This document shows positions 15,091 through 23,467 of a stretch of DNA of 36,925 bases, in pieces. Location of the stretch: contig NZ_CP083453.1 of NCBI RefSeq assembly GCF_020080045.1, positions 1-36,925 of the forward strand, given 5' to 3'. The notes beneath the pieces were generated by a model that worked only from the letters and a program-made list of their open reading frames with translations, was not told the DNA's origin and did not search any database. The translations under genes were made by a program, and so were the position numbers. Source of the stretch: Comamonas odontotermitis (GTDB lineage: Bacteria; Pseudomonadota; Gammaproteobacteria; Burkholderiales; Burkholderiaceae_C). The first letter of the stretch is position 1. Every line of letters begins with the position of its first letter.

Positions 15091-15636
15091 CTAAAAGCGC
15101 GGCGGCACAGTGACCTCGGCCAGCATGGTTTCAAGAAACTGCGCGGGCAGCTCGGCAACGGGCTGGCCGATGACGATGCTTTCGCGCTGGTCGTACAGGG
15201 TGGCGATACCCATCAGCAGCCAGGTCTTGACGCTGGGGTAGGCCGCCAGGTCAATGCCTGCCCGGTAGTTGATACGCAGAATGCCGCCAGGGCGCCCGCC
15301 CTCAAAGAACAGGCTGCTCTCGCGTTGGCCCTGCTCCAGCCAGTAGCTAGCGCTATCAATGACAGTGCCACCACTGACCCGGGAGACACTGACAACGTCA
15401 GTGGCCTGGCCGACATCGAGCGCATGGCCGCTCGCAAAGTATTCGGGCCACAGCTCCTGGTACTCTGCCTCGGCGATGGCCGCCCCGGTGCGCGACTCGC
15501 ACATGCCGATGACGCCCGGAATCAGCGTCTTTTCGAGCAGATCCTTGTCGCGGTCAGCATTGCGCAAGCGCAACCAGGCGGCCACCTCCGACAGCTCCAG
15601 CACCGGCTGGCCGGTGTAACGGATGCGGCGCGCCAT
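15091..15636 (-). CDS. Head-tail connector (gp6-like / phiE125 gp8 type)
   Basis: 181 residues, helical at the start (LSEVAAWLRLRNADRDKDLL) and end (VKTWLLMGIATLYDQRESIV), with a beta middle. These are features of the gp6-like connector family that forms the first ring below the portal. It is the first gene after the capsid region to belong to the neck, and the order connector, joining protein, gp10-like, completion protein is the usual one. The start lies three bases after the stop of the small upstream gene. Confidence 0.88.
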   Translation of the reverse strand: MARRIRYTGQPVLELSEVAAWLRLRNADRDKDLLEKTLIPGVIGMCESRTGAAIAEAEYQELWPEYFASGHALDVGQATDVVSVSRVSGGTVIDSASYWLEQGQRESSLFFEGGRPGGILRINYRAGIDLAAYPSVKTWLLMGIATLYDQRESIVIGQPVAELPAQFLETMLAEVTVPPRF

Positions 15637-15639
15637 GGG

Positions 15640-15903
15640 TTATGGACGAGCGTCGTCGTCGGGATCGCCCTGGCCGGTGCCGCCAGCGTCGTCGGGCGGC
15701 TGCTTTTCAGCGCCGCCCGTATCGACCTTCTTCGGCTCAGCCTTCTTACCGCTGCCCTTGGCGCGGGACTTGTCGGCATACTCTGCAGCGCCGCCGTCCA
15801 CCAGCTTTTCAGAGACCTCCGGCTCAAACCCAGCGACTTCGCCAGGGTTGTAGGCACGCCAGCGCTTGAGGAAGCGCACCGCAACATTGTTTGTCTTGCT
15901 CAT
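15640..15903 (-). CDS. Small protein with acidic disordered tail between capsid and connector genes
   Basis: 87 residues from MSKTNNVAVRF, preceded by AAGGA. The first 40 residues (RFLKRWRAYNPGEVAGFEPE, KLVDGGAAEY) are a small folded module often found next to capsid genes in betaproteobacterial prophages. The tail is disordered, first basic and then acidic (GQGDPDDDARP). I can give no firm function; a decoration or assembly role is possible from position only. Confidence 0.75.
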   Translation of the reverse strand: MSKTNNVAVRFLKRWRAYNPGEVAGFEPEVSEKLVDGGAAEYADKSRAKGSGKKAEPKKVDTGGAEKQPPDDAGGTGQGDPDDDARP

Positions 15904-15926
15904 GATGTATTCCTTGTTCAACAATG

Positions 15927-15965
15927 AAAAACGCCCCCGGCAAAGCGTCAAACGCAATGCCGGGG
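15927..15965 (-). terminator. Intrinsic terminator after the capsid gene
   Basis: CCCCGGCA (15935-15942) pairs with TGCCGGGG (15958-15965), with an inner stem GCGT/ACGC (15945-15955). On minus it is followed by GCG and TTTTT. It sits eight bases after the capsid stop codon and would keep capsid mRNA in excess of neck genes. Confidence 0.78.
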
Positions 15966-15972
15966 CAGCGCC

Positions 15973-17298
15973 TTACATGCCTTCGCCCCAGGTGATGCCG
16001 ACGCCGACAGCGACGGATTCAACGTGGCGCAGGCCGAAGTCGTTGTGCTCGATCACCCGCACCAGGGTCTGGTCGCGCTGGAATGCGCTCACCTGATTGC
16101 CGCCTGCATCCTTGTAGGAGGCCTCGGTGCTGTAGGCCAGGGCAATCTGGCCGGATTCGCCGATGTAGCAGTCGCTGAAGTCGGCGAAGTAGCATTCGGT
16201 CTCGTTGGTGCCCGCGCCCAGGTTGACGGGGATCTGGGTGCTGAGCTTGAAGGGGTAGCCTTTGAAGGTTCCACCGTCAATCTCGGGATAGGCCTTGTTG
16301 CCGTTGCCATCACGCAGTGCCTGCAGCCAGCGGATCAGACGGGGATGCATGAGCCAGCCGCAATTTGCCATAGCCGCGTTGGCCGCTTCCAGGCGCAGCA
16401 TCAGGCCGCCGAAGAAAAGATCAATCACCCCCAGGTTAGGAGCCCCGGCAGGAGCGGACACCACATTGCCAGGCAGCGCAAAGTAGCGCATGCCCTTGGG
16501 GGTGTTGGGATCACCCGCCGAGCGAATGAAGGTAATGTCCTCGGTCAGGCCGATTGTGGTCAGCAGATCACCAGCAACAATCTGGTCAACACCAGGGCTG
16601 ACACCCGAGAACGCAATCAGGTCGTTGCTGATAGGCACCAGTGCGGCCAGCTTCTTGGACTGCAGCTTCATATCCGCGAACTGCATGTCGGTGACGTTGA
16701 TGTCATCGTCAGACCCGATGTAGCCCGCCACCGTAGAGCCCTTGATACGTGGCAGCGTCATGTTGCCGTTGTTGAGCGGCAAGCTGACAGCGCCACTGGC
16801 ACGCACCACCGAGCGGGGGCGCAGCGCCTCGATCACCTCACGCGCCATATTGGTTGGCACCAACACACCGCCAGCTGCCGGGGTGTGGGTATTGAGGGCC
16901 ATGACCACATCGTTGCCAAAGCCACCAGATTGCGCGAGCTGAGCTGCGTAATGCTGGCTGCCCCCAGCCTGCACCAAGAGGCGCGCCATCTGCGCCATGC
17001 CAGCACCAGGAGGCTGGTTGCTGACGACAGAGATATGGGGGTTGGCATTGGCCGAGGGCGGGCCATTGATGCCAGCTGCCGATTCATTGAGCGGCACGGC
17101 AGCGGCTGCGGCAGCACGCTCGGCCGACTCGGCCCGGGCGAGCTGCTCGGTTTTTTCCGCAATCTGCTTTTCGAGCGCAGCGAACTGGTTCAGCTCTTCA
17201 GTGCTGAGCGACTGGCCGCCCGCTTCTTTGGCAGCCAGTGCCTGCAGCTGCGTATTCAGCTCGGCGCGTTCGCTGCGGAGTTTCAGGACTTGGGACAT
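15973..17298 (-). CDS. Major capsid protein (HK97 fold)
   Basis: 441 residues from the ATG at 17298, preceded by GGAAG. Residues 1-70 are a charged coiled coil (RSERAELNTQLQAL, KQIAEKTEQLARAE), the delta/scaffold region that is usually removed by the prohead protease. A linker follows and then the HK97-fold body (AGGVLVPTNMAREVIEALRP, VVRASGAVSLPL, SDDDINVTDMQFADMKL, LVPISNDLI). The cleavage site is probably in the 75-130 region, but I cannot fix it. It is flanked on both sides by terminators, which fits independent high expression. The longer upstream open frame is spurious because it would run back through the terminator. Confidence 0.94.
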   Translation of the reverse strand: MSQVLKLRSERAELNTQLQALAAKEAGGQSLSTEELNQFAALEKQIAEKTEQLARAESAERAAAAAAVPLNESAAGINGPPSANANPHISVVSNQPPGAGMAQMARLLVQAGGSQHYAAQLAQSGGFGNDVVMALNTHTPAAGGVLVPTNMAREVIEALRPRSVVRASGAVSLPLNNGNMTLPRIKGSTVAGYIGSDDDINVTDMQFADMKLQSKKLAALVPISNDLIAFSGVSPGVDQIVAGDLLTTIGLTEDITFIRSAGDPNTPKGMRYFALPGNVVSAPAGAPNLGVIDLFFGGLMLRLEAANAAMANCGWLMHPRLIRWLQALRDGNGNKAYPEIDGGTFKGYPFKLSTQIPVNLGAGTNETECYFADFSDCYIGESGQIALAYSTEASYKDAGGNQVSAFQRDQTLVRVIEHNDFGLRHVESVAVGVGITWGEGM

Positions 17299-17318
17299 AT
17301 CAACTTCCTTTGGACAAT

Positions 17319-17340
17319 AAAAAAGCCCGCCTAAGCGGGC
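17319..17340 (-). terminator. Intrinsic terminator between protease and capsid genes
   Basis: On minus: GCCCGC-TTAG-GCGGGC (17340-17325) followed by six T. It lies just before the capsid ribosome binding site. A terminator before the most needed structural gene implies read-through by an antiterminated polymerase or a separate capsid promoter, which I could not find. Confidence 0.85.
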
Positions 17341-17362
17341 CGTAGCACCTGCCGCGAACGCG

Positions 17363-18310
17363 TCAGATCTGGGCTTGCAAGTCTGCGGCCTTGGCACGCA
17401 GTGCAATGGATGGGGATGGGCTGCGCGATGCACGCACATCGGCAACCAGGCCGTCAAGCGTGTCCTGCGCAGTTGCCAGGCGGTCGGCCAGGCCAATGGA
17501 GATCGCGCGCGAGCCGCGATACATGGCTGCCTCGGTGTCACGCACCTGCTGGGCAGTCAGACCACGGCTGGTACTGATGGCCTCGACAAACATTTCGTAA
17601 GCATCATCAATGCCTGCTTTCATCGACAAATATGCCTGCTCGGTCAGCGGCGCATGCGGTGTGCCGTCGTTCTTGTGCGCACCAGCATAGATGGTGGTGA
17701 CTTTCAGCCCCATCTTTTCATTCATCTGGGAGCGATCCAGGTGCGCACCGATGACGCCGATGGAGCCAACACCAGCGGTCTTGCTCAGCACCACCTCCGT
17801 GCAAGACGCTGCGATCAGGTAGCCCGCGCTGTAGGCCGAGTGATTGACGATGGCCGTGATGGGCTTTTCCTGCGCAAGGCGCCTGATGTCGTCGGCCAGC
17901 TCGAAAGCCCCATTGACGTGCCCGCCGTTGGTGTCGAGATCCAGGACGATGCGCTGGACTGCCGAATCATTGACAGCCTCGACCATCCCGGCGCGGATCT
18001 GCTCGTAACTGGTCATCACCTCGCACATCTCCAGGTGCGCATTGCGGCTAACCAGCAGCCCATGCACCGGCACCACAGCCACCCCGGTACGCTCGCGCAT
18101 ATCGTCGTAGCCCATCAGTGCCCGGTGCGTGCTGGGCTGGCTATCGGCCGATGCACGCAGCGGCGGCAGCGGGGAGTCGCCCAGATTGATGATGTTGAGC
18201 TGCATCGATTGGTTCGCCCAACGGACGGCCATATCCAGCACATCAGGTGTTGCCATCACCGCCTGGTTGAAAATCATGCTGGCAAGGCGTAAGTAATTGC
18301 GTTGGCTCAT
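17363..18310 (-). CDS. Prohead protease, S49 (SppA-like) family
   Basis: 315 residues. The fold and motifs are those of S49 peptidases: VVPVHGLL (79-86), LDLDTNGGHVNGAF (123-136), the nucleophile in NHSAYSAGY (Ser161) and probable base Lys213 in YAGAHKND. Phages with HK97-type heads often use such a ClpP/S49 protease between the portal and capsid genes to mature the prohead, here probably by removing the capsid delta domain. The start ATG overlaps the portal stop as ATGA. There is no signal peptide, unlike cellular SppA, so it acts in the cytoplasm. Confidence 0.92.
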   Translation of the reverse strand: MSQRNYLRLASMIFNQAVMATPDVLDMAVRWANQSMQLNIINLGDSPLPPLRASADSQPSTHRALMGYDDMRERTGVAVVPVHGLLVSRNAHLEMCEVMTSYEQIRAGMVEAVNDSAVQRIVLDLDTNGGHVNGAFELADDIRRLAQEKPITAIVNHSAYSAGYLIAASCTEVVLSKTAGVGSIGVIGAHLDRSQMNEKMGLKVTTIYAGAHKNDGTPHAPLTEQAYLSMKAGIDDAYEMFVEAISTSRGLTAQQVRDTEAAMYRGSRAISIGLADRLATAQDTLDGLVADVRASRSPSPSIALRAKAADLQAQI

Positions 18311-19599
18311 TGCTGTAGTGCCTTTTCAATAAATTGAGCGTGAGCCCCCAGCTCGTCGGTCTGCTGCGCACTGGGCTTGTCCAGCACATCGAGCGGGTTG
18401 GAGTTGGAGGGCACCATATTCAGGGGCTGCAGGTACACATCGCCGCCAGGAATTGGCGGCAGGTTTTCCAGGCGACGGATGTCATTGACGCTCAGCCAGC
18501 CCCATTGGCGACCGAGTGCATAGCAGGCATAGCGCGTCTTCTGATCACCGCGCATGAGGCCCGAAAGGTTGAACTCGATGTAGAACCGACCCCGGTCTTC
18601 CTCCCGAATGAAATCCCGATTGCTGGTCTGCTCGTGCCGCTTGATCCAGGGCAACAAGCCGAACACCACGTACTGGATGATCTGCTGTTCAAGCGAGTTG
18701 TAGCTGAGCTTGTCCAGGTCATTGACCAACGGCAGCGGGATCTTGTAGAGCCGCGCCACATCCACGCCAAAGAGCTTGAGCATGCCCAGGATCTCTGCGT
18801 CCACCATGTTCATGCTGATGGGCTTGAACGTCATGCCCTCTTGCAGAAGCGCTACCTTCTTGGCGTTATCCACCCCTGCAAACTTGCTCCCCCACTGGTC
18901 AACGATGCCATCGATACTTTTCTGATCGGTGATAGCCTTGGCCTCTTTAGGTCGCTCGATCACGCCCGAGACCATGGCACCGTTGGAGAAGGACTTGCCA
19001 GCATACTGGCGCACGGCTTCCAGCATGCCAATGGACTCTGCATGCAGCGCTACAGGCGACAACCCCACATAGCCATTGAAGTTATGCCATCGCACATGGT
19101 GCACCTGGCGCATGTGCAAGCGCTCGGCGTGGTTGCCAACCTGGTAATAAGGCAGCAGATCTGGCCCCTTGAACACCTGCACCTTGTCGGAGGACAGCGG
19201 CCACAATGCAATGACATTGCCAGCATCATCGCGCTCCATCAGCTCGTAGCCGTTGCCACGCAACCCCAGGTGGTTCTGCAGTAGCTCGATCCGCTCCTGC
19301 GGGGTCTGCACAGCATTGGGCCGGTAGCGAATCACATCGTAGGTGGGGTGATTGATTGCCGCCTCGCGCTGGCCCCCACCTTTGCGCTCGTAGATCTCGC
19401 AGGGAAGCTGCCCGATGCTTTCTGACAGAAGGGTGACACAGTTCTGCAGCACAGGGATGCCAAAGGCACTCTCGGGCGTGACACGCACACCCGAGGCAGT
19501 GGAACGAGCAGCACCCAGCAGCCCCCGCCACACATCCCCTGCGCTGCTGGAGACGACGCTTTCAGACTGACCGCCCCCGAGCAGGTTTGAGAAAAACAT
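18307..19599 (-). CDS. Portal protein (HK97 family)
   Basis: 430 residues, normal for the family. Typical elements are the N-terminal FGIPVLQNCVTLLSESIGQLP, LPCEIYER, NPLDV-type C-terminus, RWHNFNGYVGLSPV, the GVDVARLYKIP region and YNSLEQQIIQYV. Twelve copies form the ring at one head vertex through which TerL pumps DNA. The gene follows a two-TM small protein gene by two bases and overlaps the protease by four. Confidence 0.94.
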   Translation of the reverse strand: MFFSNLLGGGQSESVVSSSAGDVWRGLLGAARSTASGVRVTPESAFGIPVLQNCVTLLSESIGQLPCEIYERKGGGQREAAINHPTYDVIRYRPNAVQTPQERIELLQNHLGLRGNGYELMERDDAGNVIALWPLSSDKVQVFKGPDLLPYYQVGNHAERLHMRQVHHVRWHNFNGYVGLSPVALHAESIGMLEAVRQYAGKSFSNGAMVSGVIERPKEAKAITDQKSIDGIVDQWGSKFAGVDNAKKVALLQEGMTFKPISMNMVDAEILGMLKLFGVDVARLYKIPLPLVNDLDKLSYNSLEQQIIQYVVFGLLPWIKRHEQTSNRDFIREEDRGRFYIEFNLSGLMRGDQKTRYACYALGRQWGWLSVNDIRRLENLPPIPGGDVYLQPLNMVPSNSNPLDVLDKPSAQQTDELGAHAQFIEKALQQ

Positions 19600-19601
19600 G
19601 G

Positions 19602-19793
19602 CTATCCTTTGGTTTCATTGGCAACAAGTCGCTGACCGGCAGCAACGGCCCGGTCGATGCGCCAGGCGTAGGCCATGAGCAGCACGCCTGCCACCACCAG
19701 GGCGACCGGCACGCTGTAGAGGGCCAGGCCTGCGACCAGCAGGGCAAAGCCGACCAGGCCGCACAGCAGCGACAACCATTGCAGGTATTTCAT
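19602..19793 (-). CDS. Small two-TM membrane protein between terminase and portal genes
   Basis: 63 residues with two membrane helices (about 5-25 and 28-46) and a short basic tail (RIDRAVAAGQRLVANETKG). The ATG overlaps the TerL stop as ATGA, and the portal gene follows after two bases, so it is certainly in the operon. A membrane protein at this place has no obvious packaging role. It might be a second holin-like protein, a membrane-tethered assembly factor or a superinfection-exclusion protein. No family is recognised. Confidence 0.75.
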   Translation of the reverse strand: MKYLQWLSLLCGLVGFALLVAGLALYSVPVALVVAGVLLMAYAWRIDRAVAAGQRLVANETKG

Positions 19794-21568
19794 ATTCCGA
19801 CTCCAGATTCGTAGACAGATGGGCCACCCAGTTGCGAGCCCTTGCCACTGATGCCGACCGCCATCACCGTTGAAACAATGCCGTCCACGCGGTTGATGGA
19901 CTTGGCTTTATCCACCTTGCGGTTGTTGGCAGGGTCATGGGTAACAACGGCATTGGCTGCATTCCAGGTCAGCACCGGGTTGCCGTCATGCCGGATGGAT
20001 TCGATCAGCTCGACATCTGCAGGGTCGATTTCATCGCCCTCCACCATGCCCAGCAAGCGCCGCTCAAACTCATCAACGGCCGGGCCAAAGGACTGATAGC
20101 CTTGACCAAAGCCCGCCATTTCCGGCAGGCTGATACCGTGCTCCACCATCAACTGCTGCAGGTCTTCAATACGCCAGCGGTCATAGGCGATCTTCTCGAC
20201 CTGGAAGAAGTTGCAGATCTTCTGCAGTCGGCGCAGCACAAAGAGGCGACTGACAGCGCGGCCTGGCGTAGTCTCCAGATACCCGGCCTCGATCCACTCC
20301 CGGTATGGCACCTTGTCGCGCTTCTCGCGCTCATCCAGGTCGTGATCTGGAATCCAGAAGTACGGCATGATGCGCCAGTACGGATCTTCAACCGTAGGGA
20401 AAAAGAGCAGCACGAACGCCGTCAAGTCAGTGGTACTGGACAAGTCCAGGCCCGCCACCGCGCGCCGATTGCGCAACAGGCGCATCTGCACCTTTTCCTC
20501 CGCACCACTCCAAATGTCCCAATCGATCCAGGGCGATTCGGCCTGCGTCCACACGCAGAAGTTGAGCCGCAGCACCTTGGCGAGTTTGGCGGGCATACCC
20601 CTGGCCGTGTGTACCTGGTTGCGCAGGTAGGCGTAACCAGGAATGCCGTCGCGCTGACCATGCGCGCGAAACCGCAGCGAGGGGTTGACCTTGGGCCAGC
20701 AGCGCTCATCCTTGGCCGGATCGTCGCCCTTATCCAGCGAGCAGATGAACCCGAAGAAGGTGTCATCTTGAACACGGCCTGTGCACACGTCTGCACCGTA
20801 GTCATGGTACTGACCGCAGACCGTATTTTTGTCGCTGCCACTGTTGGTGATCATGACCACCATCGCGCGACGCCGGTTTTTCATACCGGCAATCATCATG
20901 TCTACAACCGTCGCCGTCTTGTGCTCGTGCACCTCATCGACCAGGCCAATGTGCGGACGAGGGCCGGACTGCCCCTCATCAGCAGCAATGGTTCTGAAAA
21001 AGCTATTGGTCTCAGGATAGAAAAGGTTCCAGACCTTCTCATCCCGGCCAGATTGCACAATCCGCTGGCTGAGCGCCTTGGACTGGTTGACCATCGCCAC
21101 TGCGTCGCGGAACAGGATCTGCGCCTGGTCTTTCTTGGTAGCGGCAGCATAGATTTCGGCGCGCTGCTCTTTGTCAGCTGTCAGCCCGTACAGACCAATG
21201 CCTGCAACCAATGGACTCTTGCCAGATCCCTTGCCCGTCTCGATGTACACCACACGAAACCGGCGTCGCCCATCCTCAAAGTACCAGCCGTACAGACTGC
21301 CGACAATGAACGCCTGCCAGGGCGCGAGCAGGAAAGGCTTCTCTTCGTACTCGCCGCCGTTGAGCTTGAGCACATCTTCAAAGAATCCGATGGCCCGATC
21401 CGCTGCTGCCTGGTTCCACACCAGCCCGCGTTTGTGGCCGTGCTTCAGATCCTGCAGATGCCGCTTGCATGCGGCACGCACCAATGGGCCTGCAATGATG
21501 CGGCCCTGCAATACTCGTTTGGCGAACTTCTGGATACGGCAGCTAGTTGAAGTACGTTGCTGCTGCAT
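19790..21568 (-). CDS. terL: Terminase large subunit
   Basis: 592 residues, full length. ATPase: Walker A TGKGSGKS (111-118), Walker B IGLVDE (207-212) and coupling motif ITNSGSD (240-246). Nuclease: first acidic residue in GLDLSSTTD (Asp375), then conserved YDRWRI and a late acidic patch. The N-terminal FLLAPWQAFIVGSLYGW adenine-binding region is typical of the P27-type/HK97-like terminase clade. It cuts the concatemer and drives DNA through the portal. The start overlaps TerS by 26 bases. Confidence 0.96.
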   Translation of the reverse strand: MQQQRTSTSCRIQKFAKRVLQGRIIAGPLVRAACKRHLQDLKHGHKRGLVWNQAAADRAIGFFEDVLKLNGGEYEEKPFLLAPWQAFIVGSLYGWYFEDGRRRFRVVYIETGKGSGKSPLVAGIGLYGLTADKEQRAEIYAAATKKDQAQILFRDAVAMVNQSKALSQRIVQSGRDEKVWNLFYPETNSFFRTIAADEGQSGPRPHIGLVDEVHEHKTATVVDMMIAGMKNRRRAMVVMITNSGSDKNTVCGQYHDYGADVCTGRVQDDTFFGFICSLDKGDDPAKDERCWPKVNPSLRFRAHGQRDGIPGYAYLRNQVHTARGMPAKLAKVLRLNFCVWTQAESPWIDWDIWSGAEEKVQMRLLRNRRAVAGLDLSSTTDLTAFVLLFFPTVEDPYWRIMPYFWIPDHDLDEREKRDKVPYREWIEAGYLETTPGRAVSRLFVLRRLQKICNFFQVEKIAYDRWRIEDLQQLMVEHGISLPEMAGFGQGYQSFGPAVDEFERRLLGMVEGDEIDPADVELIESIRHDGNPVLTWNAANAVVTHDPANNRKVDKAKSINRVDGIVSTVMAVGISGKGSQLGGPSVYESGVGI

Positions 21569-22070
21569 CCTTTTCTTCGCCTCCGAACATATCAGCCTGC
21601 CCCACAGGCGCTGCCTTCATGTTGCGGCGCGCCAGGGGCGTCATTCCGAACTGGGCGCCTGCGGCGTTGGCACGTTTTTCAGCATCGTTGGCGAGCTGCC
21701 GCCAGACGCTGATTTGCTTTGCACCCGTTGCGAAGGTCTGCACATCGCCCGATTCGGCTTGCTCGGCATTCTTCTGCGCAATCAAGATGCGGAATTTCTT
21801 GTAGTCGGCGACGGCTTCGCAGTACGAAGCCAGCGCCATCATGTCCAGCTGATGTACCCAGCCGAGCAGCTGCAGGGCGGCAACCACGCGATCCCACTCC
21901 AGGACTGCATCGGCGCTCAGCCAATCGGGGCGATCTGGCACGCACGCCATCACCGCAGCGCTTTGGATCTCGCCGAGCAGGCCGCCGATATTTCTTTTGC
22001 TGGGGTTGCCGCCTGCCAGGTGCGCGAATGGGGTCTTTGCAGTGCGGCCAGAGTTTGAATTTCCTGCCAT
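21543..22070 (-). CDS. terS: Terminase small subunit (P27 family)
   Basis: 175 residues with the P27-family pattern: RPDWLSADAVLEWDRVV near the start, a helical centre (LASYCEAVADYKKF) and the C-terminal WRQLANDAEKRANAAGAQFGMTP box. The basic start (NSNSGRTAKTP) is normal for a DNA-binding protein. It recognises the packaging site and regulates TerL. The ATG is preceded by AGAGG. The gap before it, up to the HNH gene, holds repeated C-rich motifs that may be part of the cos region. Confidence 0.92.
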   Translation of the reverse strand: MAGNSNSGRTAKTPFAHLAGGNPSKRNIGGLLGEIQSAAVMACVPDRPDWLSADAVLEWDRVVAALQLLGWVHQLDMMALASYCEAVADYKKFRILIAQKNAEQAESGDVQTFATGAKQISVWRQLANDAEKRANAAGAQFGMTPLARRNMKAAPVGQADMFGGEEKDAAATYFN

Positions 22071-22081
22071 GGTGGCCTCTC

Positions 22082-22183
22082 TAGTCGATACCCCCCCTAT
22101 CCATTTTTCCCGGTTTTGCGAGCGAAGGAGGGGCTGCGGTCTCCAGGCAAAAGGCTGGAAACATTTTTGCCCCCCCTACCCCC
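22082..22183. other. Candidate packaging (cos) region between HNH and terS
   Basis: CCCCCCCTATCC (22091-22102) and CCCCCCCTACCCC (22170-22182) form a direct repeat 79 bp apart, each next to an AAAAATG-type stretch on minus. A small hairpin, TCCAG/CTGGA (22142-22159), lies between them. In HNH-containing HK97-like phages the cos site lies close to the HNH and terS genes. No cut site is proven here. Confidence 0.4.
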
Positions 22184-22565
22184 TGCGGTTCCAGTGGTGG
22201 CCGGGGTCGGTCGGCATGCCGCTCACGTCGCAGCCAGGCATGCGGCCCGACTTCTCCAGGCGCTGCTTGACCGAGTCGTGGCAGTGCTTGCACAGCGGCT
22301 GCCAGTTGTCACGATCCCAGAACAGACGGTACGCAGCGGCCACCTGGTCAGCATCACCCTGCTCCCTGGCTTCGCGCAACCGAGGTGCAACCTTGTGGTC
22401 AACCACCGTCGCAACGGCGTGCTCACCCCGTGCCTCATGCATTACGCACAGCGGGTTGTCTCGCAGGAACTGGTCACGCGATGCGCGCCATTTGCTGGTG
22501 TAGCCACGCGATGCGGCAGAGCCGCGCCGCGCATCATGGTCACGCCGGTAGGCTTGTTGTTTCAT
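22176..22565 (-). CDS. HNH endonuclease (terminase-associated)
   Basis: 129 residues. Zinc ligands are Cys40 (NPLCVMHE), Cys92 and Cys95 (LCKHCH); the HNH core is VVDHKVAP (His57), DRDNWQ (Asn87) and CHDSVK (His96). The N-terminus is basic (KQQAYRRDHDARRG). This class sits just before terS/terL in many cos phages and is needed together with the terminase for specific DNA cleavage during packaging. It is the first gene after the terminator at 22582-22613, so it heads the late operon. Confidence 0.93.
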   Translation of the reverse strand: MKQQAYRRDHDARRGSAASRGYTSKWRASRDQFLRDNPLCVMHEARGEHAVATVVDHKVAPRLREAREQGDADQVAAAYRLFWDRDNWQPLCKHCHDSVKQRLEKSGRMPGCDVSGMPTDPGHHWNRRG

Positions 22566-22581
22566 GCCGCATCACTCCAAT

Positions 22582-22613
22582 AAAAAACCCGCTGCAGTTG
22601 CCTGAAGCGGGTT
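22582..22613 (-). terminator. Intrinsic terminator at the head of the late operon
   Basis: On minus, AACCCGCT (22613-22606) pairs with AGCGGGTT (22593-22586), followed by a run of six T in total. It lies between the Q-like gene (ends 22693) and the HNH gene (starts 22565). This is where a Q-type antiterminator would act, as at lambda tR'. Confidence 0.85.
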
Positions 22614-22692
22614 ACCTGTGCTGGGCCGACAAGGTGGAGGGGGAAACCTTAGAGACACCAATCACAAGATAGCTGGAATGTACACAAAGTCT
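22614..22692 (-). promoter_or_regulatory. Short gap after the Q-like gene, possible late promoter
   Basis: A 79-base gap ahead of the late terminator is where a P_R'-like promoter would be expected. On minus I see TATCTT as a possible -10, but no convincing -35 at 17 bp. A promoter here is inferred from layout only. Confidence 0.3.
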
Positions 22693-23148
22693 CTATGACG
22701 TAAAAGTCCTATTTGCATTCCTGCGCATGTCGGCCTGCAGTTGCTCAGCCTCGGCAGCAGCACGCCGCTGGGCCTTGGCCTTGGCCTGATCCTGCAGCCA
22801 CATATCAATGGCTGCATCGGCCTGCCCAAGCCGCGCATGTACCGTGGCCTCTGCACAACCCAGGTGAACTGCGGCCATCTTGACGCCCAAGTCGTGCAAG
22901 TAGATGTGGTTCAGTGTCTGCACCAGGTGGGGCCTGGCCGTCTCGATGGCCTTGATGGCGGCATCAATCTCCTGTGCATCCTCGTCGAATGCCGGGATGA
23001 TCGCACCGTTGTAGCTGCCACGATTGAACACACCGCAGTCAACATCGAGCACATTGCGCGTGGCCCAGCCACTACCACCGCTGAGCATGCGAGACTTCCA
23101 CAGCGCCCAGTTGTCCAGGCGCTGCTTGATCCGTTCAATGCGTGCCAT
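22693..23148 (-). CDS. Q-like late gene regulator (antitermination-type)
   Basis: 151 residues from MARIERIKQRL, overlapping the upstream gene by 14 bases. The layout, MARIxxIxxRLxNWxxW, then a loop with DVDCGVFNRGSY, then an HTH-like end (LHDLGVKMAAVHLGCAEATVHARL, about 92-118), matches the phage antitermination Q group (and related DUF1133-like proteins). It is the last gene before the late operon and is followed by a strong terminator, as expected for a Q system. It would allow polymerase to read into the head, tail and lysis genes. The exact family was not confirmed. Confidence 0.75.
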   Translation of the reverse strand: MARIERIKQRLDNWALWKSRMLSGGSGWATRNVLDVDCGVFNRGSYNGAIIPAFDEDAQEIDAAIKAIETARPHLVQTLNHIYLHDLGVKMAAVHLGCAEATVHARLGQADAAIDMWLQDQAKAKAQRRAAAEAEQLQADMRRNANRTFTS

Positions 23149-23467
23149 TGCCACCTCCCCCGCCTCCTGCAGTGGCCGGACGCTTGCCGCCGTCCAACTC
23201 TGGGTCAAAGACAATCGCCCAGTCATCGCCAAAGTTCACCATCTGCCAGGCCACCTCCTGCTCCACCGAGCGCATGTTGAATGCCGTCCCAGCAAAGTGT
23301 CCCGCCTCCATGGCCCAGAAGCGGTTTGGCTCGCCCAGGCAGCCAAGGCGCACAGTACGAAACACAGCATTGCCTTCGGTCTCGGCCTTCTTCACTATCA
23401 ACTCATACGTCTTCGGCATGTTGCGCTTGATGTGATCCAGGCGCTGTTGCAGCTCGTCAGAACTCAT
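23135..23467 (-). CDS. Hypothetical protein upstream of the Q-like gene
   Basis: 110 residues from MSSDELQQRL, chosen because AGGGA precedes this ATG by six bases; a longer upstream frame lacks a good start. Predicted helical at the start, then alpha/beta (VRLGCLGEPNRFWAMEAGHFAGTAF, VNFGDDWAIVFDPEL), with a disordered C-terminus containing six consecutive glycines. I do not recognise it. It overlaps the Q-like gene by 14 bases, so it may work in the same process. Confidence 0.7.
   Translation of the reverse strand: MSSDELQQRLDHIKRNMPKTYELIVKKAETEGNAVFRTVRLGCLGEPNRFWAMEAGHFAGTAFNMRSVEQEVAWQMVNFGDDWAIVFDPELDGGKRPATAGGGGGGNGTH

Noticed and set aside
15973..17541. Longer capsid open frame beginning at 17541
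   Set aside because: Its first 81 codons run through the terminator and into the protease gene; ATG 17298 has a proper ribosome binding site.
19937..21550. Long plus-strand open frame opposite terL (and similar ones opposite the capsid, tape measure, portal and tail tube genes)
   Set aside because: These are antisense shadows caused by GC-rich codon use; the minus-strand genes have clear families and motifs.
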